In this document: piece by piece, positions 52,905-61,080 of the stretch
Position numbering within the stretch: the stretch's first letter is position 1
Layout: every line of letters begins with the position of its first letter
Assembly (NCBI RefSeq): GCF_014062315.1
Contig: NZ_JACGLT010000002.1
Span: forward strand, 186,001 to 250,000
DNA: 64,000 nucleotides
Source of the DNA: Gelidibacter maritimus
GTDB taxonomy: Bacteria; Bacteroidota; Bacteroidia; Flavobacteriales; Flavobacteriaceae
Reading direction: 5' to 3'
Notes under the pieces: generated by a model
Database searches by the model: none
What the model saw: only the letters and a program-made list of their open reading frames with translations
Told to the model about the DNA's origin: nothing
Program-made: the position numbers and the translations under genes

Positions 52905-55544
52905 ATGAAATCCAACTTTTTATTTCTTCTTCTTACTTTTTACTATTTAGGCAGTCAAGCCCAAATAGAAGTTACTGGAACAATCATAGATGCCGAAACT
53001 AAGAAAAACTTGGGAAGCACCTCCATAGTGGTTTCTCCTAAAGGAAAATCCAATATTCTGGGATACGCCATTTCTGATAGTGAAGGAAAATTTAAAATTA
53101 AAATCACAACTACGGTCGATAGTTTGAGTCTTAAAGTATCCTCTCTTGCCTATATACCTTTCAAGAAAGATATCCTTACTAAAAATCAAGATATTACAGT
53201 CTTATTAGAGCCTGCTATAGAAACGCTCGATGAAATCTTTTTAAGAAAACCGCCCATCCGTCAGCGGGGTGATACTTTAATTTTTGATCCGGCAGCTTTT
53301 AAAAGCAATAAAGACAGAAGTATTCAGGATGTTTTATCCAAAATGCCTGGAATTGACATTGATCCCTCGGGCGCAATTAAATATCAAGGAAAACCGATTA
53401 ACAAATTTTATGTTGAAGGTTTGGATTTAATGGGCGGTCAATATGGAATGGTCAGCAACAATCTAAATGCAGATAAAGTGAGTGCCGTTGAAATATTAGA
53501 AAACCATCAACCCTTAAAAGTATTGGACAGTTTGGTACCGTCGGAACAAGCAGCGATTAATATTAAATTAAAAAATAAAGTTACGGTATCGGGAAACATC
53601 GAAATGGGATTGGGTGCTGCCCCTACTTTGTATTTCGGAAAAGCCAGCCCTATGCTTTTTACGAAGAACTTTCAAACCTTGGTCACCTATCAAGCCAATA
53701 ATAATGGCACGGATATTACACAGGATTTTTCAAGGTTTTCCTATACTTCATTTCGGTTTGGGAGAAGTGGCGACACCAAAAATGACTGGCTATCATTAGC
53801 TTCTGTAAATCCTCCGCCATTTTCGAAGAAACGTTGGTTGGACAATCAGGCGCAAGCTGCATCAACAAATGCCTTGGTTAAAAATAAGAAGGATGTTGAA
53901 TTCAAAGTTAACGCTTCATATATCAATAATCTTATAAAAAAAGAAGGTGGACATCGGACGACTTATTTCTTGCCAGAAGGAAATACAACTATCGAAAACC
54001 TCACAGAAAACAATACCAGAGATGAGTCTATGGATGTTTCCTTAAGTATTGAGCGCAATAAAAACAAGAATTTATTTAGGGAGAGCTTGAGTTTTAAGAA
54101 AGAATGGGATCGTGGCTCAGCTTTTTTAACTGAAAACCAGGATTCTCAATATCAAAGATTAAGTGCGCCTTTTACAGATTTAAAAAATAATTTTGAGATC
54201 ATATTTCCATTGGGAAAACAATTGATAACTTTTAATTCCAATATCCAATACCATGAAACACCACAAGAACTGAGCATCAGTCCAGGTGTTTTCACTGAAA
54301 TCCTTTCGCCCAACCAACCCGTAGATGAAGTAAATCAGCAGCTATTCGATAAAACATTCATCGCAAATCACTCTTTGGACTTTACGAAGCGATTTGGAAA
54401 TTTCAGTTTGAGCTTACAACCTGGTGTAGATTTCAAACTTCAAAACATGCATTCTCAAATTCTATTGGATGGCATTCCGAAATCAGATCCAGATTTTAAA
54501 AACGATATGAAGTGGCGTGAAGTTTCCACCTATGCGCGCACTGGATTAAACTATCGAACAGATAAATTAAGAATTTCCTTACGATTGCCTTTTGAGATTA
54601 CCCATTATGAAATTGACGATCAGGTTACAAATAAAAATCAAACTAAAAATCCATTTACTTTAAATCCTTCATTATGGAGCGAATATAAGTTTTGGAATTA
54701 CTGGAAAACTAATGTAAGTGCGCGCTACAGTAAAAATTACGGTCCATTAAACGAAACATATTCGGGCTATTTACTATCGTATTATCGTAATTTGGCCAGG
54801 CATAATGTGCCGTTAATGGAGAGGTCTTCACAATCCATTTCTTTCGGGTTGGAGTATAGAAATCCAATTAATACTTGGTTTGGTCGTATTAACTTTTCCT
54901 ATTCCGATGGCAAAAACGATCAAATATTCAATATGATTACCCAACCCAATGGTTCAACTGTAGTAGAAGCTTTAGATTTAATCAATAAAGATAATCGGAA
55001 ATCACTTGGTGCTTCCGCAAGTAAATTGATTTCTCCAATAAAAACGACTTTTAAGTTGAACTCAAACTACACCTACAGCAACCGCGATATCCTACTGAAT
55101 GGTGAACTGATGAAAAACACCACGGAAAGTTGGCAAAATTCTATCAATCTCAACGGCGATTTTGTAAATTGGATGACCATAGAGTACGATGGAAGTGTCC
55201 GATTAAGTCAAACAGAAAACACCATCCAAGACTTACGCAGAGTCAGGAATCAAAACCATAAGTTGGGTCTGTATTTCTACTTCTTAAAACATCATACCTT
55301 GAGTTTTTCAGGAGAATGGGTACAGTCAAAATTAGAGAATGATTCTTGGGATGATTTTTTTGGTGATATTTTATACAGATTTACACTGTCGGAAAAACGA
55401 AAAATAGATTTTGAACTGTCTCTGATCAATTTGTTTAACAAAAATATCTATCAAAATATATCTGTTGGTGACTATACCATTACCGAATCTAAATATGTGT
55501 TGCGTCCGAGACAGGTTATGGCGAAAGTGCGAATTCCTTTGTAA
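52905..55544 (+). CDS. Outer membrane beta-barrel (TonB-receptor-like) protein, GLPGLI locus 2
   Basis: The protein has 879 residues. A signal peptide (MKSNFLFLLLTFYYLGSQAQ) is followed by a carboxypeptidase-regulatory-like domain (about 21-110). A plug-like part comes next (about 120-225, with SIQDVLSKMPGIDIDPSGAIKYQGKPINKFYVEGLD), then a barrel that ends in MAKVRIPL. The plug wording is close to the barrel of locus 1 (both have VLSKMPG- or LLKNLPG-type blocks followed by an I.KF/VMV-G.D segment). The substrate is unknown. It heads a three-gene run with two GLPGLI genes, 23 nt before the first; a long structured leader precedes it. Confidence 0.86.
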   Translation: MKSNFLFLLLTFYYLGSQAQIEVTGTIIDAETKKNLGSTSIVVSPKGKSNILGYAISDSEGKFKIKITTTVDSLSLKVSSLAYIPFKKDILTKNQDITVLLEPAIETLDEIFLRKPPIRQRGDTLIFDPAAFKSNKDRSIQDVLSKMPGIDIDPSGAIKYQGKPINKFYVEGLDLMGGQYGMVSNNLNADKVSAVEILENHQPLKVLDSLVPSEQAAINIKLKNKVTVSGNIEMGLGAAPTLYFGKASPMLFTKNFQTLVTYQANNNGTDITQDFSRFSYTSFRFGRSGDTKNDWLSLASVNPPPFSKKRWLDNQAQAASTNALVKNKKDVEFKVNASYINNLIKKEGGHRTTYFLPEGNTTIENLTENNTRDESMDVSLSIERNKNKNLFRESLSFKKEWDRGSAFLTENQDSQYQRLSAPFTDLKNNFEIIFPLGKQLITFNSNIQYHETPQELSISPGVFTEILSPNQPVDEVNQQLFDKTFIANHSLDFTKRFGNFSLSLQPGVDFKLQNMHSQILLDGIPKSDPDFKNDMKWREVSTYARTGLNYRTDKLRISLRLPFEITHYEIDDQVTNKNQTKNPFTLNPSLWSEYKFWNYWKTNVSARYSKNYGPLNETYSGYLLSYYRNLARHNVPLMERSSQSISFGLEYRNPINTWFGRINFSYSDGKNDQIFNMITQPNGSTVVEALDLINKDNRKSLGASASKLISPIKTTFKLNSNYTYSNRDILLNGELMKNTTESWQNSINLNGDFVNWMTIEYDGSVRLSQTENTIQDLRRVRNQNHKLGLYFYFLKHHTLSFSGEWVQSKLENDSWDDFFGDILYRFTLSEKRKIDFELSLINLFNKNIYQNISVGDYTITESKYVLRPRQVMAKVRIPL

Positions 55545-55567
55545 AATACATTTAATTCCAAATAACT

Positions 55568-56461
55568 ATGAAACCATTTATTTTAAGTTTAGTGCTACTA
55601 TCTGTAGTCCAAACAAGTGTTTTTGCTCAAGATGAATATGCCACGGATTACAAAGTACATTATGAATTGGCTTTTCATATAGATTCGCTGAATTTAGATC
55701 AAAAGGATACTTCTAACCTATATTTATTTACCAACCCTGAATTTGGAATATTTTTAAATCAAAGCCGCGTAGATGCTGATGTACGCTTGGAAAAAATAAG
55801 ACAAAGACTTGGTGCTGACGTGCAAGTCAAAATAAGTACCAACTCTAATAAAAGTCAAGATTTAAACAAAGTCGTATTTACGAACCATCAAAATGGTGAG
55901 GTAAGGGTGCTTCAGAATCTTGGTGATATAGATTATATTTATTTTGAGCCTACAAAAATGGATGCCTGGGAAATCAGTGAAGAGACCAAGGAATTTATGG
56001 GCTACTCGGTTCAAAAAGCAACGATAGATTTTGCAGGTCGATCTTATGAGGCGTGGTTTACCATGGAAATCCCTATTCCTAATGGCCCTTATGTGTTTCA
56101 TGGACTTCCAGGATTGATTGTTGAAATTTATGACACCCAAAATCATTATCATTTTACGATGTTGGGGCTCGAGAAATTAGAAACACCAAAAGTCTGGAAA
56201 TTTCCGAAAGCCGAAGAGGCCACCAAAGAAAAAGTCAATGAGATACAAAAAAGACTTAATGACAATGCTTTAAACGGATCTGATTATCAATATATGATGG
56301 GTAAAACTCCAGGAGTTAGCGGTAGCATTTCAGTATCTGACGGACAAGAACCAATAATGGAACTTAAAAATAAATCAGGACAGGAAATTACAAAAGAGGA
56401 TTTGAAAAGGATGTTTAAATCTAATCTTGAAAACAAGAATAACCCGATTGAGTTGGAGTAG
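55568..56461 (+). CDS. GLPGLI family protein (locus 2, first copy)
   Basis: The protein has 297 residues and a signal peptide (MKPFILSLVLLSVVQTSVFAQ). The family core reads EFMGYSVQKATIDFAGRSYEAWFTMEIPIPNGPYVFHGLPGLIVEIYDTQNHYHF, with the exact GLPGLI motif. The C-terminal third is charged. It is clearly paralogous to the next gene, with which it shares the core almost block by block, so the two arose by tandem duplication. It follows the barrel after 23 nt. Function is unknown; attachment to or delivery for the barrel is inferred. Confidence 0.9.
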   Translation: MKPFILSLVLLSVVQTSVFAQDEYATDYKVHYELAFHIDSLNLDQKDTSNLYLFTNPEFGIFLNQSRVDADVRLEKIRQRLGADVQVKISTNSNKSQDLNKVVFTNHQNGEVRVLQNLGDIDYIYFEPTKMDAWEISEETKEFMGYSVQKATIDFAGRSYEAWFTMEIPIPNGPYVFHGLPGLIVEIYDTQNHYHFTMLGLEKLETPKVWKFPKAEEATKEKVNEIQKRLNDNALNGSDYQYMMGKTPGVSGSISVSDGQEPIMELKNKSGQEITKEDLKRMFKSNLENKNNPIELE

Positions 56462-56594
56462 AATTCTACTTACTTTTTATGAATCAAGAACCTCGGTAAA
56501 AGCCCAGAAGTTATAAAATAACAAATTGTTTATTCGTTCGAAGCTAACCTTGGCGCACCAAAACCCACTGATGGGATAAAAATCTAAAAACACT

Positions 56595-57440
56595 ATGAAA
56601 CTATCTAATTTAATTGCCTTTATTTTATGTATTACCACTTACAGCGCTTTCGCTCAAAAAGAATATCCTACCGAATATGAAGTTCAATATGAAGTTGGCT
56701 TTAGTCTTGATTCCACCAATCTGGAAAACAAATCTATAGAAACTCTTTATTTGTACACTGGCCCTAAGTATGGTGTTTTCATGAGTTATAAAGAAGCCTT
56801 TAAAGAGGAGATTAGGGCCAATTTAGAACATCAACTTAAAACCACAGGAGAGCTTAAGATTTCCAAGGATATGACTTCCAGTTTCCCGAAAATATTCTAT
56901 AAAGACCATCAAAACTCCCAAGTACAGACCGAAGAAAAAATTGACCGAAAACTCTATAGCTATCAAGAGCCCAATATTCCTTTAGAGTGGAAAATAGAAG
57001 AAGATTCTAAAGAAATAATGGGATATGCCGCTCAGAAAGCTACCACACATTTTGCTGGTAGAGATTATATTGCTTGGTTTACCTTAGAGGTTCCAATTCC
57101 GGATGGTCCTTATGTGTTCTCTGGTTTACCTGGGCTTATCATTGAACTTTATGATACGGAAGATCATTATCATTTCACATTAAAAACAATGAGCAAGCTG
57201 GAAGAAGCCAGGGTTTTTGAAATTAAAAACTCTGAAGACATTGCTAAAGCCGATTTCTTGGAGTTAAAAGAAAAGGCGCTTAAAAATAGAGACCACACTA
57301 TTTTTAATCAAGGTAATTTCCAGATAAGTTTGGGTACAAGCCCACAAATGAGCCAAGAAAGCAAAATGGAAAATCAAGAATTTAAAAGGAAACTCAAAGA
57401 AAACCGGGCAAGAAAAAACAATTTAATTGAGAGGTTTTAG
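56595..57440 (+). CDS. GLPGLI family protein (locus 2, second copy)
   Basis: The protein has 281 residues and a signal peptide (MKLSNLIAFILCITTYSAFAQ). The core has EIMGYAAQKATTHFAGRDYIAWFTLEVPIPDGPYVFSGLPGLIIELYDTEDHYHF. It is the tandem paralogue of the preceding gene, with matching N-termini (EYPTEYEVQYEVGFSLDSTNLENKS here, EYATDYKVHYELAFHIDSLNLDQKD there). A 133-nt gap separates the two copies, so it may have its own promoter. The C-terminus is basic (KRKLKENRARKNN). No function is established. Confidence 0.9.
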   Translation: MKLSNLIAFILCITTYSAFAQKEYPTEYEVQYEVGFSLDSTNLENKSIETLYLYTGPKYGVFMSYKEAFKEEIRANLEHQLKTTGELKISKDMTSSFPKIFYKDHQNSQVQTEEKIDRKLYSYQEPNIPLEWKIEEDSKEIMGYAAQKATTHFAGRDYIAWFTLEVPIPDGPYVFSGLPGLIIELYDTEDHYHFTLKTMSKLEEARVFEIKNSEDIAKADFLELKEKALKNRDHTIFNQGNFQISLGTSPQMSQESKMENQEFKRKLKENRARKNNLIERF

Positions 57441-57600
57441 TAGAGATTTTGTGGAATTTTCGTCAAGCTGGTCCATAATTGGTTTGGACAGACTAAGTTT
57501 ATAGTGATTCCATTGTATTTATAACTGAAACCACATTAAAAACCATAATTGGGTATAAAATAATAACTTTGTAGATCAGTAAATATCCCATTAAAAAGAT

Positions 57601-57616
57601 CCCTGCCTTAACAGGG
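57601..57616 (+). repeat. Start-codon-proximal hairpin repeat, copy 6 (variant)
   Basis: CCCTG-CCTTAA-CAGGG is a hairpin with compensated arms (CCCTG/CAGGG in place of TCCTG/CAGGA). It ends 7 nt before the ATG at 57624. Confidence 0.55.
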
Positions 57617-57623
57617 CATAATT

Positions 57624-58019
57624 ATGAAAAAAGACATCCAAATTCCTAAAGTTGAAGGTGTGTATTTAGCCATCGTCAATGAATATAACGACATCTATAA
57701 AACCCACGATTGGAATGCCTATATCATCAATGACAAGGAAGTCGATTTAGAGGTTGTTTTGATTGTTACCAGTGGTTATTCTGAGAAGAATGTAACGGCA
57801 ACCTTTCGTAAAAAACTGGATGTGCTGCCTAAAAAGAGTTATGCCAAAATAGAATTTATTCCAGAAGAACTGTTCGCATTAAACAACGAATTTAAAGTGA
57901 CTTTCTTCGAGGGGAATACCATGTTTGAAAAAAACTTTGTTTTTCGGAAGAATACCATTAACGAAAAAGCCTTTCAGAAAATTCCCTTGATGGAAATGAA
58001 AGGAATATTGGTGAAATAA
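57624..58019 (+). CDS. Conserved hypothetical protein of flavobacteria (131 aa)
   Basis: A soluble protein without a signal peptide. Its pattern (MKKDIQIPKVEGVYLAIVNEYNDIYKTHDWNAYIIND and FRKNTINEKAFQKIPLMEMKGILVK) is strongly conserved in Flavobacteriaceae as far as I recall, but it has no characterised homologue. Predicted secondary structure is mostly beta, so it may be a small beta-sandwich. It sits alone between the GLPGLI operon and gpsA and carries the hairpin repeat just before its ATG. It may be misnamed in some annotations as a tRNA synthetase subunit, which nothing in the sequence supports. Confidence 0.75.
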   Translation: MKKDIQIPKVEGVYLAIVNEYNDIYKTHDWNAYIINDKEVDLEVVLIVTSGYSEKNVTATFRKKLDVLPKKSYAKIEFIPEELFALNNEFKVTFFEGNTMFEKNFVFRKNTINEKAFQKIPLMEMKGILVK

Positions 58020-58127
58020 CAAAATCCTGAGTAAGCTGCAGATCAAACATTCAGCACAGCTAATCCCATAATTAAAACTTCTATACTCAGGTCGGTTTCA
58101 CCACCTCTATTGAATTGTAAATACGGG

Positions 58128-58147
58128 ATTCCTGCCTCCGCAGGAAT
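58128..58147 (-). repeat. Hairpin repeat of the same family, copy 7 (3' of gpsA)
   Basis: ATTCCTGC-CTCC-GCAGGAAT, a perfect 8-bp hairpin, lies 3 nt beyond the stop codon of gpsA. It is the only full copy seen behind a gene and not before one. Confidence 0.7.
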
Positions 58148-58150
58148 TGG

Positions 58151-59152
58151 TTAATCCAGTTTCTCTGTAAGTTTCTGAAATATCCTTTTAGGATCTTTGC
58201 CTTCATACAGAATTGCATACGCTGCAGTAATTATTGGCAACTTATCCTTTCTTTCATTTTTTTCAATAAGGTCGTAAGCACTTTTTGTGGCATAATATCC
58301 TTCAGCCACCATGTTCATTTCCATTTGTGCGGATTTAACGGTGTAGCCTTTACCAATCATATTTCCAAACATTCTATTTCTGGAAAAAATGGAATAGCCC
58401 GTAACCAATAAATCGCCGAGATACGCCGAATCATTGATATTGCGTTTCATCTTATGTCGTTTTTTAATAAAACGTTTCATTTCTCGTATGGCGTTGCTCA
58501 TCAACACGCTTTGAAAATTATCGCCATAACCCAATCCATGGGCTATACCCGCGGCAATAGCATAAATGTTTTTGAGCATGACAGCGTATTCAATACCTAT
58601 CACATCATCGCTCGTAGAAGTTTTAATATAATTACTGGCCAAAGCTCTAGCTATTTGCTTGGCTTTAGCTTCATCGGCACAAGCTATCGTTAAATAGGAT
58701 AAACGCTCCAACGCCACTTCTTCGGCATGACAAGGTCCTGCAATGACAGCAATATTTTCAAAAGTGATATTATAAACATCATGAAAATGCTCGCCCACTA
58801 GTTTGCCCGTTTCAGGCATGATACCTTTAACAGCAGATACGATAGTTTTACCCTTCAAATCAACCTCAAGTTTGAGCAATTCGTCATGAATAAATGCCGA
58901 CGGAATTACAAAAATCAATACATCCGCATAGGTTGCCATCCCATTGATGTCATTACTAATTTTCAATTGTGAGGTATTGAACTCAACGGAGCTTAAGTAA
59001 CTGGGATTGTGTTGCTCTTTCAGCAAGTGTTCTTTAATATAAACACTACGCATATACCAACCTACTTCTTCAAGATTTTCGCAAAGCATTTTTACAATCG
59101 CCGTTGCCCAGCTTCCTGATCCAAAAACGGCATATTTTATTGGTGCACTCAT
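58151..59152 (-). CDS. gpsA: NAD(P)H-dependent glycerol-3-phosphate dehydrogenase
   Basis: It reduces dihydroxyacetone phosphate to sn-glycerol-3-phosphate for phospholipid synthesis. The protein has 333 residues from the ATG at 59152 (MSAPIKYAVFGSGSWATAIVKML); an ATG 27 nt upstream would add nine unlikely residues. The Rossmann motif is GSGSWATA. The conserved lysine in VSAVKGIMPETG and the catalytic lysine in VMLKNIYAIAAGIAHGLGYGDN are present. A TACTTTTG -7 box lies 25 nt before the start. It is a single-gene leftward unit and ends by a hairpin repeat. Confidence 0.95.
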   Translation of the reverse strand: MSAPIKYAVFGSGSWATAIVKMLCENLEEVGWYMRSVYIKEHLLKEQHNPSYLSSVEFNTSQLKISNDINGMATYADVLIFVIPSAFIHDELLKLEVDLKGKTIVSAVKGIMPETGKLVGEHFHDVYNITFENIAVIAGPCHAEEVALERLSYLTIACADEAKAKQIARALASNYIKTSTSDDVIGIEYAVMLKNIYAIAAGIAHGLGYGDNFQSVLMSNAIREMKRFIKKRHKMKRNINDSAYLGDLLVTGYSIFSRNRMFGNMIGKGYTVKSAQMEMNMVAEGYYATKSAYDLIEKNERKDKLPIITAAYAILYEGKDPKRIFQKLTEKLD

Positions 59153-59176
59153 AAATATATTAAAGTTGATACAGTC

Positions 59177-59184
59177 CAAAAGTA
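59177..59184 (-). promoter_or_regulatory. -7 box of gpsA
   Basis: On the minus strand, TACTTTTG matches TAnnTTTG exactly, 25 nt before the ATG at 59152. No well-spaced TTG is found. Confidence 0.4.
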
Positions 59185-59377
59185 CACAAAAAATTACGGT
59201 TATTCCACTTCAAAATCAACTGAACCTTCTTTTTTGGCACGTGTTTTGAATTCTAACCACTATAATCTTTGAAATGTTGAATTGTGGAAAATGTAAATTG
59301 ATTTCAAGTTGTTTTGCTAATTTCAATACGCTGTCCAAAAACAGATCAAATCAATATTTTGAAATAAAATTAAACGG

Positions 59378-60331
59378 ATGAAAACTCTAAAATTACTTTT
59401 CGGATTTGCCTTAGCTGCAACTATACTGACATCTTGTAGTACTAATACTGTTTATGAAGAGCCTCCCATTTCATTGAATCAACTATTGGGTTCTTATGAT
59501 CTGTGGTATGTTGACATCAATCAAACTGCAGGTTATGGAGAAACACCTTTTCTACAAATTGCATTTACCCTCTCTTTTAGAAATGGCGTTGTGTATGCCA
59601 ATAATAATTTGGTTGGTTTTGGCCCCAACGGTCAAGGCAATGGTTACGGAATAGACGTTGGCGAGTATGATGCTTATGATATGGTCTTGGATGTTTACCA
59701 TGATCTTGACGGCTTTCAAACATTTGATGTTTATCAAGTAGATTTTGACACCATTGAGTTATACAATCCTAATAATGATACCTCATACTTTTTGCATGGG
59801 TATCAAAAGTCAACGTTCGATTACGATTTTGTGTTTTATGATAACATCCACTATTTCATGCAAGAATATAACGCTTGGGAAAAAACTTATACCAGTCAAA
59901 TGGGTGCGATAAATGAATTTGACAGTGAGAACTACTTACAGTTTTTGTCTGGAGGTAATGATTCTGAATTTAGAAGTTCGCAAGACCAGAACATCGCAAA
60001 TCCGAATGCTATTTATTGGGATTATACTGGGGTTTATGGTGTAGGTAATATCACCGGAAACACCCATCTCAAAACATTAACATTAGATTATGATTATTTT
60101 GATAATGAATTCTTTGAATTGAGCGTTATCAATGATCAAGTGATAGAGCTTTACCACGCCAATTCTGGTACAACGTACGAGTTTACAGGACGTGGTTACA
60201 TCCAATACATGAGGAATGCCGAAGCTAAAGGCACCGAGAACGGTAGTAAAGTAAAACCAGTTGAATTGGTTAAAAAACGTAAGCAGAAAACTGCTAAGAA
60301 AGATAACCCTAGGGTAAGTAAAAGAAACTAA
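59378..60331 (+). CDS. Lipoprotein of unknown function
   Basis: The protein has 317 residues. It has a lipoprotein signal peptide with Cys20 (ATILTSC) and an aromatic and acidic sequence with SYDLWYVDINQTAGYGETPFLQIAFTLSF and NNNLVGFGPNGQGNGYGIDVG. Two similar beta-rich halves may exist. The C-terminus is basic (KKRKQKTAKKDNPRVSKRN). Related proteins are common in Flavobacteriaceae and are sometimes labelled as a nucleotide enzyme, but no catalytic motif is visible. It is a single gene ending at a terminator. Confidence 0.7.
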   Translation: MKTLKLLFGFALAATILTSCSTNTVYEEPPISLNQLLGSYDLWYVDINQTAGYGETPFLQIAFTLSFRNGVVYANNNLVGFGPNGQGNGYGIDVGEYDAYDMVLDVYHDLDGFQTFDVYQVDFDTIELYNPNNDTSYFLHGYQKSTFDYDFVFYDNIHYFMQEYNAWEKTYTSQMGAINEFDSENYLQFLSGGNDSEFRSSQDQNIANPNAIYWDYTGVYGVGNITGNTHLKTLTLDYDYFDNEFFELSVINDQVIELYHANSGTTYEFTGRGYIQYMRNAEAKGTENGSKVKPVELVKKRKQKTAKKDNPRVSKRN

Positions 60332-60356
60332 ATTTTGGTTGGTTATTTAGTTTCTA

Positions 60357-60397
60357 GAAGCGCTCATCTGATGTATTTCAGATGAGCGTTCTCTTTT
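60357..60397 (+). terminator. Terminator of the lipoprotein gene
   Basis: CGCTCATCTGA and TCAGATGAGCG form a perfect 11-bp stem with a 6-nt loop, then TTCTCTTTTT. Confidence 0.85.
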
Positions 60398-60530
60398 TAT
60401 AAAACAACATATTTAGTCATATCAGCAACAAACTTTCAATCAGTTGTTGTAAATTACCTCTCAAATCATTAATTCATACCGATTAAACATTTATATGTCA
60501 TTGGTAAAACTCTTAAAAACATAAATTAAT

Positions 60531-61040
60531 ATGGGACTATTTTCATTTATTAAAAACGCTGGCGCCAAGGTCTTTGGTGTCGGAAAAACTGATGCGGAAG
60601 AAAAAGCGGAGGCTCAAGCCGCCGCAAATAGGAAATCTGCAGCAGACGAACTTAAAGCCAACGAAGCAGGAGCCAGAAAACTCGAAGAAACCATAAGGGA
60701 CCTAAAACTTGAAGTTGAGGATCTAAAAATAAAAATTGAGGACGATATGGCGGTAGTTTCAGGAAAGGCACATGACCAATCCACAAAAGAAAAAGTGGTT
60801 TTAGTTATTGGCAACACTAACGGAATTGCATCTGTGGACGATCAGATGAGTGTTGAGCACGCCGAACCTGAAGCACAATTTCACACGGTTGTCAAAGGCG
60901 ATACCTTAGGAAAAATTGCCAAAACATATTATGGGAATGCCATGAAATATCCGTTGATATTTGATGCCAATAAGCCTATGCTAAAAGATCCTGATAAGAT
61001 TTATCCTGGCCAAGTTTTGAGAATTCCAAGCTTGTCGTAA
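60531..61040 (+). CDS. kbp: Kbp/YgaU-like BON and LysM domain protein
   Basis: The protein has 169 residues. The N-terminus MGLFSFIKNAGAKVFG, a BON domain ending in VVLVIGNTNGIASVDDQM (about 60-105) and a C-terminal LysM domain (FHTVVKGDTLGKIAKTYYGNAMKYPLIFDANKPMLKDPDKIYPGQVLRIP, about 121-167) match the E. coli potassium-binding protein Kbp (YgaU), a cytoplasmic K+ sensor. Between residues 20 and 60 it has an A/E/K-rich helical insert that the E. coli protein lacks. No signal peptide is present, which fits an internal location. It shares a bidirectional terminator with the convergent TlpA-type gene. Confidence 0.85.
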   Translation: MGLFSFIKNAGAKVFGVGKTDAEEKAEAQAAANRKSAADELKANEAGARKLEETIRDLKLEVEDLKIKIEDDMAVVSGKAHDQSTKEKVVLVIGNTNGIASVDDQMSVEHAEPEAQFHTVVKGDTLGKIAKTYYGNAMKYPLIFDANKPMLKDPDKIYPGQVLRIPSLS

Positions 61041-61048
61041 GAAACAAA

Positions 61049-61078
61049 AAAGAGGCTGTTTTTAAAAACAGCCTCTTT
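61049..61078. terminator. Bidirectional terminator between convergent genes
   Basis: AAAGAGGCTGTTTTT and AAAAACAGCCTCTTT form a perfect 15-bp palindrome. It lies 8 nt after the kbp stop and 2 nt before the stop of the leftward gene, so it serves both. Confidence 0.85.
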
Positions 61079-61080
61079 CT

